Assembly (NCBI RefSeq): GCF_000507245.1
Contig: NC_023035.1
Span: 2,399,570-2,463,569 of the forward strand
Reading direction: 5' to 3'
DNA: 64,000 bases
Source of the DNA: Salinispira pacifica
Lineage (GTDB): Bacteria; Spirochaetota; Spirochaetia; DSM-27196; Salinispiraceae
Shown here: in pieces, positions 55,029 to 63,407 of the stretch
Layout: every line of letters begins with the position of its first letter
Position numbering within the stretch: the stretch's first letter is position 1
Notes under the pieces: generated by a model
What the model was told of the DNA's origin: nothing
Databases searched by the model: none
What the model saw: only the letters and a program-made list of their open reading frames with translations
Translations under genes and position numbers: made by a program

Positions 55029-55651
55029 TCGGATGGTGCTCCCTCGCTGTCGCCATACCGTTTATTGGCATATTCTGCATATATTTCAAGCTGCTCGGCC
55101 ATGGAGCTCACCAAAGCAGCATCCACATAGGCTTTGATTACGCGACTGATTTCGACCCTCTCCTTATCCCCTGGAATGGGAGAGATAAAACCCATATCCT
55201 TTACTTTTTTCAGATCAGCACTAAACTCATCCTTCATGCGGGCTTTATTCGTACCGTCCTTGTTGGCAAGGCGGATACGGTCAAAAATCACTTCAGTACT
55301 TACCACACAGCGATGTGATCCATCAGATGCATCGTATTCATCCAGCATTTTCCGCAGCATAACCAGCAGATAGCTTACCCGGTACGGCAACTGGGTACGC
55401 ATCGTAAGCCGGGGTCCCTCACCGCCTTCTTCAATATCCATCCCGCGTAGATGGGCAAACCCCTCAACTTCATCGACGATGAGTTTGAGACGAAGAAGCT
55501 CCAGATGATTGCTCACCGCTTTCAGCCGTTTCTTCAGGATAGCCCACAGACGCTGCTGCTTCTGGTCACCATGCCTCAATATCCAGGTTCCCTTCAGCAG
55601 AGTTATAAGGACATCAGACAGTTCACTATTTGTTTCGTCCATTATGCTCAA
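55025..55651 (-). CDS. jetB: Wadjet JetB (kleisin-associated, DUF4194-type)
   Basis: This 208-aa protein corresponds to the MukE-like JetB subunit that binds the kleisin JetA and the SMC JetC. The winged-helix-like region includes YRVSYLLVMLRKMLDEYDAS and DLKKVKDMGFISPIPGDKER. Overlaps of four bases on both sides (ATGA) tie it to jetA and jetC. Length fits the family. Confidence 0.88.
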   Translation of the reverse strand: MSIMDETNSELSDVLITLLKGTWILRHGDQKQQRLWAILKKRLKAVSNHLELLRLKLIVDEVEGFAHLRGMDIEEGGEGPRLTMRTQLPYRVSYLLVMLRKMLDEYDASDGSHRCVVSTEVIFDRIRLANKDGTNKARMKDEFSADLKKVKDMGFISPIPGDKERVEISRVIKAYVDAALVSSMAEQLEIYAEYANKRYGDSEGAPSE

Positions 55652-57099
55652 GGTGCTGTCTCCTCGTCTTCAGGCTTATAAAAAATAATATTCGGGACTG
55701 ACCGGGCAACCCGCCGATTCCCCGCCTGGTCATACCAGCTTATATCGACCCCGTCTTCAGTTAGAATAATTCCCTGAAACTGCGAATCGACAAGAGCAAA
55801 ATACCCGACTATTTCTTCCAACCCAGCAACGGGATATGCTTCCACCAGTCTCTGCAAACTTGTCTGTGACTCCTTGCTGAGCTGGATAGCGATGTGTCGT
55901 GTAAGTAATTCAAGATTCATCTGTGTTTCAGGAATAATATCCACCAGATCGGGTAAATCCACTGCGGTATCGGTCACACCTTCAACCTTTAACTCCGCAG
56001 CCGGGGAAAAAAGCGGCCGATCGAAGGGCACAGAAATATCGAGTTTGCGATGCTCGAGCTCCAGTACAAACTCCCGGGGGGGATGCTTCGCAAGTGTAAT
56101 CGCCAGTCGTTCAATATCATTGAGAAGCTGATGCATTCTCCTCGATTCCCGTGTTGACTGTTCCTCAAGAAAGCGTCTCAGTGACTGAGCCACATAGGAA
56201 AGGGTCTTCTGGGCAGTTTCATTGGCTTCAAGAAGTTCAAAATAAAAGTTATCAAGAATCGAAGTGTCGAGTTTCTGAACGGCAGCTAAGGAATGAATTT
56301 TACCAATATGTTCCTGGAGACTGGCATTCTGATTCGCATTCATCAGAAGACGGCCAAATGCATGAAACGACTGGCCTTGAGGTGAATTGTCTATACTTCC
56401 ACGGAACTGGAGAATATCGCGGATAATTTCTGCCCGATTTTCACCGGCCTGGGCAACCTGTTCACGGATGCTCTTATTCAGTTCCTCGAACTCCCGGGTC
56501 ACACTGCGGATATCGGTTACCAATGAGTTTGCGATGCTGGATATATGCCGATAAGTATCCTGGACAGTCCGATCATCCATCATTTTCATACGGTTCTCTC
56601 CAATATCATTCATCTGATTCTGGAGAGCTTTTATCTGTGTGCGAAGCGCTTTTCGCCTGAGTGTCGGATCCTCTTCGCTTTGGGTAACAAGGTTTTCAAG
56701 TTCCCGCAAGAGGGTGGCCAGCTTTGTATCGGTAGCCGTATAGCTGGGATTCAGCTGGGCCTGCAGAAATTGGAGGGCAGAATCGATTCCTGCGGTCATC
56801 CGGTAGTGTGGCTCATCTTTCCCCCGAGGATAAAAACTGTCCAGCCACCCCCTATCCCCGCTGCTCCATTGTGTGAGATATTTTTCCGGGGTCTGGAAAC
56901 TCTCCTCAGGATAATCACGTTCCAAAAGTCCTAAATAAGACTCAAGTTCATATAGATAATCTGTACGCGATACAGGATTTCGGGAGTATTTATCGATGAT
57001 CCGCTGAAAAAAACCTAGAATTAATGGTGCGGTAGTTGCAGCAAGAAGTTTCCAGGCTGCATTGTTCTTGTGATAATAGCGTAGATCATCATATGTCAT
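55648..57099 (-). CDS. jetA: Wadjet JetA (MukF-like kleisin, DUF3375-type)
   Basis: This 483-aa protein is the first gene of the operon. The N-terminal segment (KNNAAWKLLAATTAPLILGF) and helical middle with a winged-helix C-terminal part match the DUF3375 JetA subunit of type I Wadjet. It would bridge JetC heads as a kleisin. No clear ribosome site precedes ATG, so the start may be slightly different. Upstream lies only an 87-bp gap and the higA remnant. Confidence 0.88.
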   Translation of the reverse strand: MTYDDLRYYHKNNAAWKLLAATTAPLILGFFQRIIDKYSRNPVSRTDYLYELESYLGLLERDYPEESFQTPEKYLTQWSSGDRGWLDSFYPRGKDEPHYRMTAGIDSALQFLQAQLNPSYTATDTKLATLLRELENLVTQSEEDPTLRRKALRTQIKALQNQMNDIGENRMKMMDDRTVQDTYRHISSIANSLVTDIRSVTREFEELNKSIREQVAQAGENRAEIIRDILQFRGSIDNSPQGQSFHAFGRLLMNANQNASLQEHIGKIHSLAAVQKLDTSILDNFYFELLEANETAQKTLSYVAQSLRRFLEEQSTRESRRMHQLLNDIERLAITLAKHPPREFVLELEHRKLDISVPFDRPLFSPAAELKVEGVTDTAVDLPDLVDIIPETQMNLELLTRHIAIQLSKESQTSLQRLVEAYPVAGLEEIVGYFALVDSQFQGIILTEDGVDISWYDQAGNRRVARSVPNIIFYKPEDEETAP

Positions 57100-57186
57100 A
57101 GATAATTCAAGTATTACATGCTTTAGATAAACATGAAAGATAGATCTGATTATGTGGATATGGTTTTTATGTACCGAACCGAAAAT

Positions 57187-57353
57187 TCACGATGCAACTA
57201 CTTGCGGTATCTTCTCAAGCTCACCGGCAATCTTTTTCCGCTCCCGCCTCAGATCGTATTCATCCTGAATCCAGAAATCAGCGGAGTTCCCGAAATACTT
57301 CGCCAGGCGCAGAGCAGTATCTGCGGTGATCCTTCGATTACCATTGAAAACCT
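57187..57353 (-). pseudogene. higA 3' remnant, direct repeat of 48,487-48,660
   Basis: The frame ITADTALRLAKYFGNSADFW, then QDEYDLRRERKKIAGELEKI is nearly the HigA C-terminus, with a six-base deletion removing two residues and no N-terminal half. About 90 percent of bases match the intact higA end. The two copies flank the Wadjet operon in direct orientation. Confidence 0.8.
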
Positions 57354-57365
57354 GACGCCTTCCCT

Positions 57366-57755
57366 TCACCAGATCCGTGAAATTCCGAACTGATCCAGTT
57401 TAGTATCTTTGCTGAGGAGGGGATTACCTTCAATTAATGATTGGGCGCTGAGCATCCGGTCGAAAGGATCTCGATGCTCACCGTTGAGCATGCCCGCTTT
57501 CAGGGCATGCTCGGCGCTGATATCGAGGTAGTCGAAGTGATCTTCGTTTATTCGCTTCTGCCATTGTGCGATTATTTGTTCTCCCTGTGGCAACTTTCCA
57601 ATTCGTGTTTTGGTAGAAATCTCCCAGGCAGATGCAGCACTCACAATTATGGTGTTCATGGGGTTTTCGATCAGGGAGCGGACCGCATCACTCAGTTCGT
57701 TTTCAGCCGACCACCACCACAGGAGGCAATGAGTATCCAGAAGGTAACTACTCAT
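57366..57755 (-). CDS. PIN-domain toxin (VapC-like)
   Basis: The 129-aa PIN-domain RNase has acidic residues in LLDTHCLLWWW (first Asp), AASAWEISTK (Glu) and HRDPFDRML (two Asp). VapC toxins cut tRNA or rRNA; the target here is unknown. It overlaps the Phd-type antitoxin gene by four bases, which is upstream in the same direction. All catalytic acids are retained, so unlike HigB it appears intact. Confidence 0.9.
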   Translation of the reverse strand: MSSYLLDTHCLLWWWSAENELSDAVRSLIENPMNTIIVSAASAWEISTKTRIGKLPQGEQIIAQWQKRINEDHFDYLDISAEHALKAGMLNGEHRDPFDRMLSAQSLIEGNPLLSKDTKLDQFGISRIW

Positions 57756-57973
57756 CCCCAGACATCCAGTTCCGATTCAGGAAGTTCATCGAAAAAGCTG
57801 TCGGGGATTTCCATAGGGTAGCGTCCAGCAGTTCTCGCCGCCTGCGTATCCAGCGGCATGAGGCGCGCATACGGTTTTCCTGCTTTAGCGATGATCACAA
57901 CTTCACCATTATGAGCCTTTTCAAGAATTGCCGAGAAATGAGTCTTCGCCTGGTGGACGTTTATCTTTTCCAT
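57752..57973 (-). CDS. Phd/YefM-family antitoxin
   Basis: The 73-aa protein MEKINVHQAKTHFSAILEKA has the Phd N-terminal DNA-binding fold, with AGKPYARLMPLD at the end of that domain. A short C-terminal toxin-binding tail follows. It represses its promoter and neutralises the PIN toxin. The 43-bp hairpin array begins 47 bp upstream of its start. Confidence 0.9.
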   Translation of the reverse strand: MEKINVHQAKTHFSAILEKAHNGEVVIIAKAGKPYARLMPLDTQAARTAGRYPMEIPDSFFDELPESELDVWG

Positions 57974-58019
57974 ATAGTTAAATTAGTCCACCACATGGAC
58001 TAAGTCAAGCATCCGGACG

Positions 58020-58319
58020 CATGGGCAAGCAGGTCGCAGCGCGACCGACCAGCCCCCGGTTGCATGGGCGAGCAGGTCGCAGCGCGACCGACCAGCCCCC
58101 GGTTGCATGGGCGAGCAGGTCGCAGCGCGACCGACCAGCCCCCGGTTGCATGGGCGAGCAGGTCGCAGCGCGACCGACCAGCCCCCGGACGCATGGGCGA
58201 GCAGGTCGCAGCGCGACCGACCAGCCCCCGGACGCATGGGCGAGCAGGTCGCAGCGCGACCGACCAGCCCCCGGTTGCATGGGCGAGCAGGCACGGAGTG
58301 CCGACCAGCCCCCCGGACG
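58020..58319. repeat. 43-bp tandem array, seven units, GACCAG hairpin family
   Basis: Each unit reads CATGGGCGAGCAG, then a hairpin GTCGC-AGC-GCGAC, then CGACCAGCCCCCGG and TTG or ACG. Units begin at about 58,020, 58,063, 58,106, 58,149, 58,192, 58,235 and 58,278. Unit 7 replaces the inner stem with GGCAC-GGA-GTGCC, which still pairs. The repeats are contiguous with no spacers, so this is not CRISPR. Open frames reading through the array are artefacts of its period. Confidence 0.9.
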
Positions 58320-58323
58320 CATG

Positions 58324-58371
58324 GTATCGGGATCGTTCCTCAGCGCTTTGCGCTTGCGGTACGACCCTTGG
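58324..58371 (-). repeat. Hairpin element, GAGGAA family (copy E)
   Basis: On the minus strand the outer arms are GGGTCG/CGATCCC with one bulge. The loop strands are TACCGCA and GAGGAA, and the inner hairpin AGCGC-AAA-GCGCT. It directly abuts the 43-bp array. The remaining 100 bp to the next gene hold nothing recognisable. Confidence 0.7.
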
Positions 58372-58472
58372 GCGAGCAGCAGTGAAGCAATCCATCCTGC
58401 CGAGAACTGTACACTGAGGGCATTAATACGATAGTGTCCGTGCATATTTAAAAACTTACCAGGAATATACCC

Positions 58473-60362
58473 ATGCCAGGTGCACCTCCACAACATACGA
58501 CTGTACTTGTTTCCTGCCATATTGATGGCGCAATTCATGCTGTGCCATTGGCAGCCGAAACCCTGAAAACCTATTACCTTCATGGCAGCACACCGGTTTC
58601 ATCAGAGCTGGACATTCTCACGGCGGATTTTTCAACATCTGACTCGCCGGAAATGGCTGCAGCATCCATTCTTGCCCGCAAGCCCGGCAGTGTGGGGTTC
58701 TCCATGTACATCTGGAACCGCAGCTTTTGCCTGGAAACAGCCGAGATTATCAAAAACCGTGCACCGTCCGTCATTTTGTACACAGGAGGGGCGGAGGTGA
58801 CGGCGGACCCGGAATCGTTGGATCGGGAATCTGTGATTGATTACATCCTGCCCGGAGAGGGGGAACTACCTTTTCGTATCCTCATGGACTACATCAAAAG
58901 CCTTCACTCACCGCATACAAAAAACCGGGAGGAAAAACCAGCCCGGCTTCTTTCCAGATCAAATATCCATGATATCAGGACACTGCCATCACCATATCTG
59001 GAGGGGAACGGGATGACCGAGAATGGCGGAGAGCCCCGACGGGTTTTGCTCTGGGAGTTGTCCCGGGGCTGTCCTTATAACTGTGCGTTCTGCGCCGAAT
59101 CACGGGGAATTGCAGGTGTGCGATATATCAGCATGGAGCGGATTGAGGCGGAACTGAAACTGTTTGAGCGGCAGGGAGTTGAGCAGATTTTTGTTCTTGA
59201 TCCCACGTTTAATACCGGGCATGACAGGGCCATTGAAATTCTCGGACTCATCGCAGTCCATGCTCCGTCTATTCATTTCACATTCGAGGTGCGGGCCGAG
59301 TTGCTTAATGTGGAGCAGGCCGAAGCGTTCTCCAAGATCCGCTGCTCCCTCCAAATCGGTCTCCAAAGCGCAGACTCCGACGTGCTTAGGTATGTGAACC
59401 GATCAATCCGGCCCGATATGTTTATGGAAAAAATCGGCCATTTAAATGAATACGGAGTGATCTTCGGTCTGGATCTGATCTACGGATTACCGGCGGATAC
59501 TCTCCAGGGATTCCAAAGAAGCCTGGATTTTGCACTATCATGCCTTCCCAACCATCTGGATATTTTCCGGCTGTCAGTGTTTCCCGGAACAGAACTGCAT
59601 GAAAAGGCTGATTCCCTCGGGCTCATCCGACAACCTTCCCCACCCTATGCGGTGCTTGGAACTGACGATTTCAGTGAGCAGGAGTTGAGCCGTGCAGAGG
59701 AGCTTGCCGCCGCCGCAAACCGTTTCTACAATCAGGGTGCTGCGGTTGCATGGTTCATGCCGGTCTGCGATGCGCTGGAAATGCGCCCCTCGGAATTTCT
59801 GGGTTTTGCAGCAGATATCCATGAAGAGAACGGGGCTGCAATTCAGACCGGTGACGGGTTCCATCCTGACCCACTGATGCATTGGCAGCTTGAAGTGCTG
59901 CGCCTGGCTTTCAGAAAACACAAGAAGAAGCGTTACGGCAAGGTTGCCGCCGATCTATGCCGTTACCACCACTACTATGCCAGGGCTCTGAAAGAAGCGG
60001 ATCTGGCTGAAGATGCCGGAAATCCGGAGGCACAGATCAGCCGGGGCGCAGTTCTCAGACGCAGTTCCCAGCTGTATCTTGCCGACTTCAACTATGACGT
60101 GAATTTGTACACAGAACCGGGCATGTTTTCGCTGGAAGATTTTGTGCGGGAATACGATCCCGAACCTTCTTTTGCCATGATATTTGCCGCAACCGGGGAG
60201 ATAGTAACCCTCGCACTTGAGGAACCGTACTATGTGCTTCTTACAAAGATAAACGGATCTGATACACTGAAAACCCTGCTTGAGCAAACCGGATTGTCAT
60301 TCGATGACGTAGAGGATCTGCTGGTTTTTCTTCACAGCAACGGCCTCATGCATGTTTGCTGA
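58473..60362 (+). CDS. B12-binding radical SAM protein
   Basis: The 629-aa protein has an N-terminal cobalamin-binding-like domain (ADFSTSDSPEMAAASILARK, YTGGAEVT) and a radical SAM core with cluster motif CPYNCAFC at about residues 203-210. Later segments GLQSADSDVLRYVNRS and GLDLIYGLPADTLQGF are standard for the B12-radical SAM group. A C-terminal DUF4080-like extension follows. AGGAATATACCC precedes ATG. The substrate is unknown. Confidence 0.85.
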   Translation: MPGAPPQHTTVLVSCHIDGAIHAVPLAAETLKTYYLHGSTPVSSELDILTADFSTSDSPEMAAASILARKPGSVGFSMYIWNRSFCLETAEIIKNRAPSVILYTGGAEVTADPESLDRESVIDYILPGEGELPFRILMDYIKSLHSPHTKNREEKPARLLSRSNIHDIRTLPSPYLEGNGMTENGGEPRRVLLWELSRGCPYNCAFCAESRGIAGVRYISMERIEAELKLFERQGVEQIFVLDPTFNTGHDRAIEILGLIAVHAPSIHFTFEVRAELLNVEQAEAFSKIRCSLQIGLQSADSDVLRYVNRSIRPDMFMEKIGHLNEYGVIFGLDLIYGLPADTLQGFQRSLDFALSCLPNHLDIFRLSVFPGTELHEKADSLGLIRQPSPPYAVLGTDDFSEQELSRAEELAAAANRFYNQGAAVAWFMPVCDALEMRPSEFLGFAADIHEENGAAIQTGDGFHPDPLMHWQLEVLRLAFRKHKKKRYGKVAADLCRYHHYYARALKEADLAEDAGNPEAQISRGAVLRRSSQLYLADFNYDVNLYTEPGMFSLEDFVREYDPEPSFAMIFAATGEIVTLALEEPYYVLLTKINGSDTLKTLLEQTGLSFDDVEDLLVFLHSNGLMHVC

Positions 60363-60406
60363 TCCCCCTCTTCATCCGGGCTGGCTGCACAGCTCCGGAA
60401 GATATT

Positions 60407-60841
60407 TCACTGGGAACATTCGTCACAGAGTCCGTAACATTCCAGCAGATGACCGCTGAACTTCCTCCCGTAGCGTTTCTCAAGGAGAGGAAGAACTTCG
60501 TGGAGCTCACATTCTTCCACCTCCTGGACCCGGTGACATTTGGGACAGATGATGTGGGCATGATGACCGTCGGCGGGCATCAGAACATAGCTTGGAGTCT
60601 GGGATTCCACATATGTTGGACGGATTATGGACATTTTAGTGAAAAAATCCAGCGTACGGAACACCGAGGTTCTGGAGGCGTTTGCCCCTGTGGTTTCGAT
60701 CCTTTCAAGAATCTCCCTGCTCGTCAAATGATGCTTAGACTGGCAGATAATGCGCAGAATTTGATCCCTTGCAGGAGTAATTCTCTCACCCCGGTCCAGG
60801 ATCCGACGAAGACATTGTTGATATGTGTTTTCCCATTCCAT
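60407..60841 (-). CDS. Fur/Zur-family metal-responsive repressor
   Basis: The 144-aa protein has the winged-helix (ITPARDQILRIICQSKHHLT, SRTSVFRTLDFF), the metal-sensing HHAHIICPKCHRVQEVEE, and a second zinc pair at the C-terminus (CYGLCDECSQ). Because it follows the CobW-type zinc chaperone gene, zinc sensing (Zur) is more likely than iron; this is inferred from context. It probably regulates the operon promoter at 62,052-62,080. Confidence 0.85.
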   Translation of the reverse strand: MEWENTYQQCLRRILDRGERITPARDQILRIICQSKHHLTSREILERIETTGANASRTSVFRTLDFFTKMSIIRPTYVESQTPSYVLMPADGHHAHIICPKCHRVQEVEECELHEVLPLLEKRYGRKFSGHLLECYGLCDECSQ

Positions 60842-60903
60842 AATTACGAGTGTAACAGTCCGGTGCAGACATTGTCATCATACAAGCTGCACCGGATAAT
60901 AGT

Positions 60904-62043
60904 TCAATTTTCGACTGATACAAGAGCCTGCATCAACTGTTGATTCAGATGGGTAAAATCGACATCCTGACCGATAAAAACCAATTCCTGGCGCTTGTCG
61001 CCCCATGGCTCCTCAAAAGCTTCAAGAATTTGGCTGCGAAGTTCTTCATCCCTGGGCCACTGGGTCCGATCCACTGCCGACCACCAGAATCCTGCTGCTT
61101 CAAAAAATCCTTTTTTTCCGGAAATACTCAGGAAGTATGCCGACTCGGGCTCGTCTTCAAACCAGAAATAGCCCTTCGCTCGGATTAACCCCTCGATGCC
61201 AGCGGATACAACCTTTTGAAATTTTTTGCGGTCGAATGGACGACGCTGTTTAAACGCCCAACTGGAGATTCCATATTCTTCAGTCTCCGGCACATGGTCG
61301 TTCGCCAGCTCTTCCTCCCATGCGTCGAGGGACTCTCCCCACTCCCTGGTGTACAGTCCGGTATTCATAATCAGGTAGGGGTCGATATTTCCGTTGAGCA
61401 TTGGAATGATTTTCGCCGTGGGATTCATCTTGCCCAGCAGGGCGGTGAGTCTTGCCAGTTCTTCAGGTTCAACCAGGTCGGTTTTACTGACAAGAATGAC
61501 GTTGGCGAACTCAATCTGATCGGTGAGCAGCATGGACAGACTTCGCTCATCTTCCTCATTTACCGCCATGTTCTTTTCCGCCAGGCTTGTTGTAGATATC
61601 AGCATCCCCCGGCAGGTGGAAGCATCCACTACGGTCACCATGGTATCCAGCCTGGTGAAATCTTCCAGCGCTGAACCTTCATATTCCCCGAGTTCGAAGG
61701 TCTGAGCAACCGGAACAGGTTCGCTGATCCCCGAGCTCTCGATGAGCAGATAATCAAACCGACCGTCCCGGGCCAGATCATACACCTCTCTGAGTAAATC
61801 GTCACGCAGGGTACAGCATATGCATCCGTTGGACATCTCCACCAACTGCTCATCGGTTCGGCTGAGCCGGGCTCCGCCATCCCGTACCAGGGCGGCATCG
61901 ATATTCACGTCGGACATGTCGTTGACAATCACCGCTACCTTTAATCCTTCGCGATTGGTGAGGATATGATTGAGCAGGGTAGTTTTTCCCGCCCCCAGGA
62001 AACCGGATAATACCGTTACAGGCAATTTTTCAGTATGTTTCAT
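60904..62043 (-). CDS. CobW/COG0523-family GTPase, putative zinc chaperone
   Basis: The 379-aa protein has Walker [16 protein letters not shown], the CxCC metal motif [26 protein letters not shown] and the GTP-specificity VSKTDLV, with a C-terminal CobW_C domain. COG0523 proteins of this type deliver zinc to client proteins under limitation. It is cotranscribed with the Fur/Zur gene, and its promoter contains a palindromic operator, fitting zinc-dependent repression. Confidence 0.9.
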   Translation of the reverse strand: MKHTEKLPVTVLSGFLGAGKTTLLNHILTNREGLKVAVIVNDMSDVNIDAALVRDGGARLSRTDEQLVEMSNGCICCTLRDDLLREVYDLARDGRFDYLLIESSGISEPVPVAQTFELGEYEGSALEDFTRLDTMVTVVDASTCRGMLISTTSLAEKNMAVNEEDERSLSMLLTDQIEFANVILVSKTDLVEPEELARLTALLGKMNPTAKIIPMLNGNIDPYLIMNTGLYTREWGESLDAWEEELANDHVPETEEYGISSWAFKQRRPFDRKKFQKVVSAGIEGLIRAKGYFWFEDEPESAYFLSISGKKGFFEAAGFWWSAVDRTQWPRDEELRSQILEAFEEPWGDKRQELVFIGQDVDFTHLNQQLMQALVSVEN

Positions 62044-62051
62044 AATGCCGC

Positions 62052-62080
62052 ATATTAGTGGTACTTTGTTCCACTGTCAA
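62052..62080 (-). promoter_or_regulatory. cobW-zur promoter with operator in the spacer
   Basis: On the minus strand TTGACA (62,080-62,075) and TAATAT (62,057-62,052) are exactly 17 bp apart. The spacer is the near-perfect inverted repeat GTGGAACAAAGTACCAC. A repressor bound there would block RNA polymerase, and the gene product Fur/Zur is the obvious candidate. Confidence 0.75.
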
Positions 62081-62124
62081 TACTTTGTTGCTTTTTAGGG
62101 CTTTAGTAACATAAATGGCGACTT

Positions 62125-62398
62125 AGGACCTTCTGAAAATCCAAACCCAATGCAGATACATGAATTGCGGCTTGATTTTTCTCACAGGTATGTGGTTTTT
62201 ACAGGAAGGAGCTAAAAACCCTTGCACCGGCCTCCGTGGTGGGAGCGAAAATGTGCCTGGATGAAGCCATGGATCGACGGATTACAGGCAGGATTGTGAG
62301 TATCTCCCAGTCTTGTCTTCATCCCATGTTGGGTAAAAGCTGCCATGCTTATCGCATTTTGGCATGAAGATTTCGGCGGCGAATGTAAAAGACGATTT
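62125..62398 (+). mobile_element. Decayed IS5-like element
   Basis: The left end AGGACCTTCTGAAAATCC resembles the IS at 41,411. AAAAACCCTTGCACC is common to both. RRITGRIVSISQ and GMKISAANV match transposase segments of that element (HRMSGRIVSISQ, GMKISSANI). The copy is heavily deleted. It sits between the cobW promoter and the esterase gene. Confidence 0.75.
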
Positions 62399-62477
62399 TA
62401 TCTTTTCTGCGGTTCAATCTTTCAACATATCGGGAAAAATTCGAGCCGACACTTCATTAATGATCTACTATATTCAT

Positions 62478-63287
62478 ATGGATATAAGAGATATTCGGAA
62501 AACGAGCATCCCGCTCTGCATGACTGCGTTCATCATGACCTGCTGTACTGCTCTTCTCTTCGGCTGCGCATCCAATGGTCCGGCCCACGATACAGACAGT
62601 CTGATATCGGGCTTGGATATCCCCGGCAGTTTCATAAAAAGCGGCTATTCCAGTGAAGCCGATCTGAATTTCCTGGCAACATTTCCGCCGGAAAGCGGCA
62701 GGACTCCGGGCCTTGTTGTATTTCTCCACAGCATGGAAGAGCGGGGCAATAGCTTGCACAGGGTATATGACAACCCGGCAGGTGAAGGCCCGGGTCTGGC
62801 AAAAATCGCCCTGGAGGATCAGGACTTCCCGTTCATCACACTTTCCCCCCTTTGCCCCCGGGGAACCTACTGGACCTTTCTTCACCGCAGGCTGGGCACA
62901 TTGATTCGGGAATTTATTGAAGAAGAATCTATCGATGGGGATCGGGTCTACCTTACCGGCGTCAGCATGGGTGGAATGGGCACCTGGTCCATGGCCATGG
63001 CCCAACCTGATCTGTTTGCCGGGATTGTACCGATTTCCGCCGCCGTGTACTCCCCTCCGATTCGCCCCCGCTACCGCCGCATTGCGGAAATTCCGGCCCT
63101 GGTGGTGCACGACCTGAAAGATCCTTCCATACCCTATGATAAGGCCCGGAAAACTGTCCAGCGATTTCAAAAAGCGGGGGGTACTGCAGAGTTTGTTCGC
63201 TATGATTCCGGCGAGCATTATATCCACACCAATGTTTACCGCAGCGATATGTTTATTGCCTGGCTGATGGGGGTGGGGACTGAGTAG
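62478..63287 (+). CDS. Esterase/hydrolase lipoprotein (alpha/beta hydrolase)
   Basis: I start at ATG 62,478 (MDIRDIRKTSIPLCMTAF), because the upstream extension lies in IS debris. A lipoprotein signal ends LLFGCASNG. The hydrolase core has GLVVFLHSMEERG, the nucleophile elbow GVSMGGMGTW (Ser), VHDLKDPSIPYDKA with the acid, and GEHYIHTNVY with the His. It resembles PHB-depolymerase/phospholipase-type esterases. It is membrane-anchored, and the substrate is unknown. Confidence 0.8.
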   Translation: MDIRDIRKTSIPLCMTAFIMTCCTALLFGCASNGPAHDTDSLISGLDIPGSFIKSGYSSEADLNFLATFPPESGRTPGLVVFLHSMEERGNSLHRVYDNPAGEGPGLAKIALEDQDFPFITLSPLCPRGTYWTFLHRRLGTLIREFIEEESIDGDRVYLTGVSMGGMGTWSMAMAQPDLFAGIVPISAAVYSPPIRPRYRRIAEIPALVVHDLKDPSIPYDKARKTVQRFQKAGGTAEFVRYDSGEHYIHTNVYRSDMFIAWLMGVGTE

Positions 63288-63407
63288 ACGGCGGCCGTGT
63301 ACATGCGTGCGGACCTTCCTCCCCGCAGGCTTTTTCCCTGCACTTCACTTTTGTACGCTCAGGTCTTACCTTTAGATTTCAGCTAATAATATGCATAGGA
63401 GTATCTC

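Noticed and set aside
58020-58319. CRISPR array
   Set aside because: The 43-bp units are contiguous without spacers and no cas genes are present.
58005-58583. Long open frames through the 43-bp array as proteins
   Set aside because: They exist in several frames on both strands only because the repeat lacks stops; none has a ribosome site or a recognisable fold.
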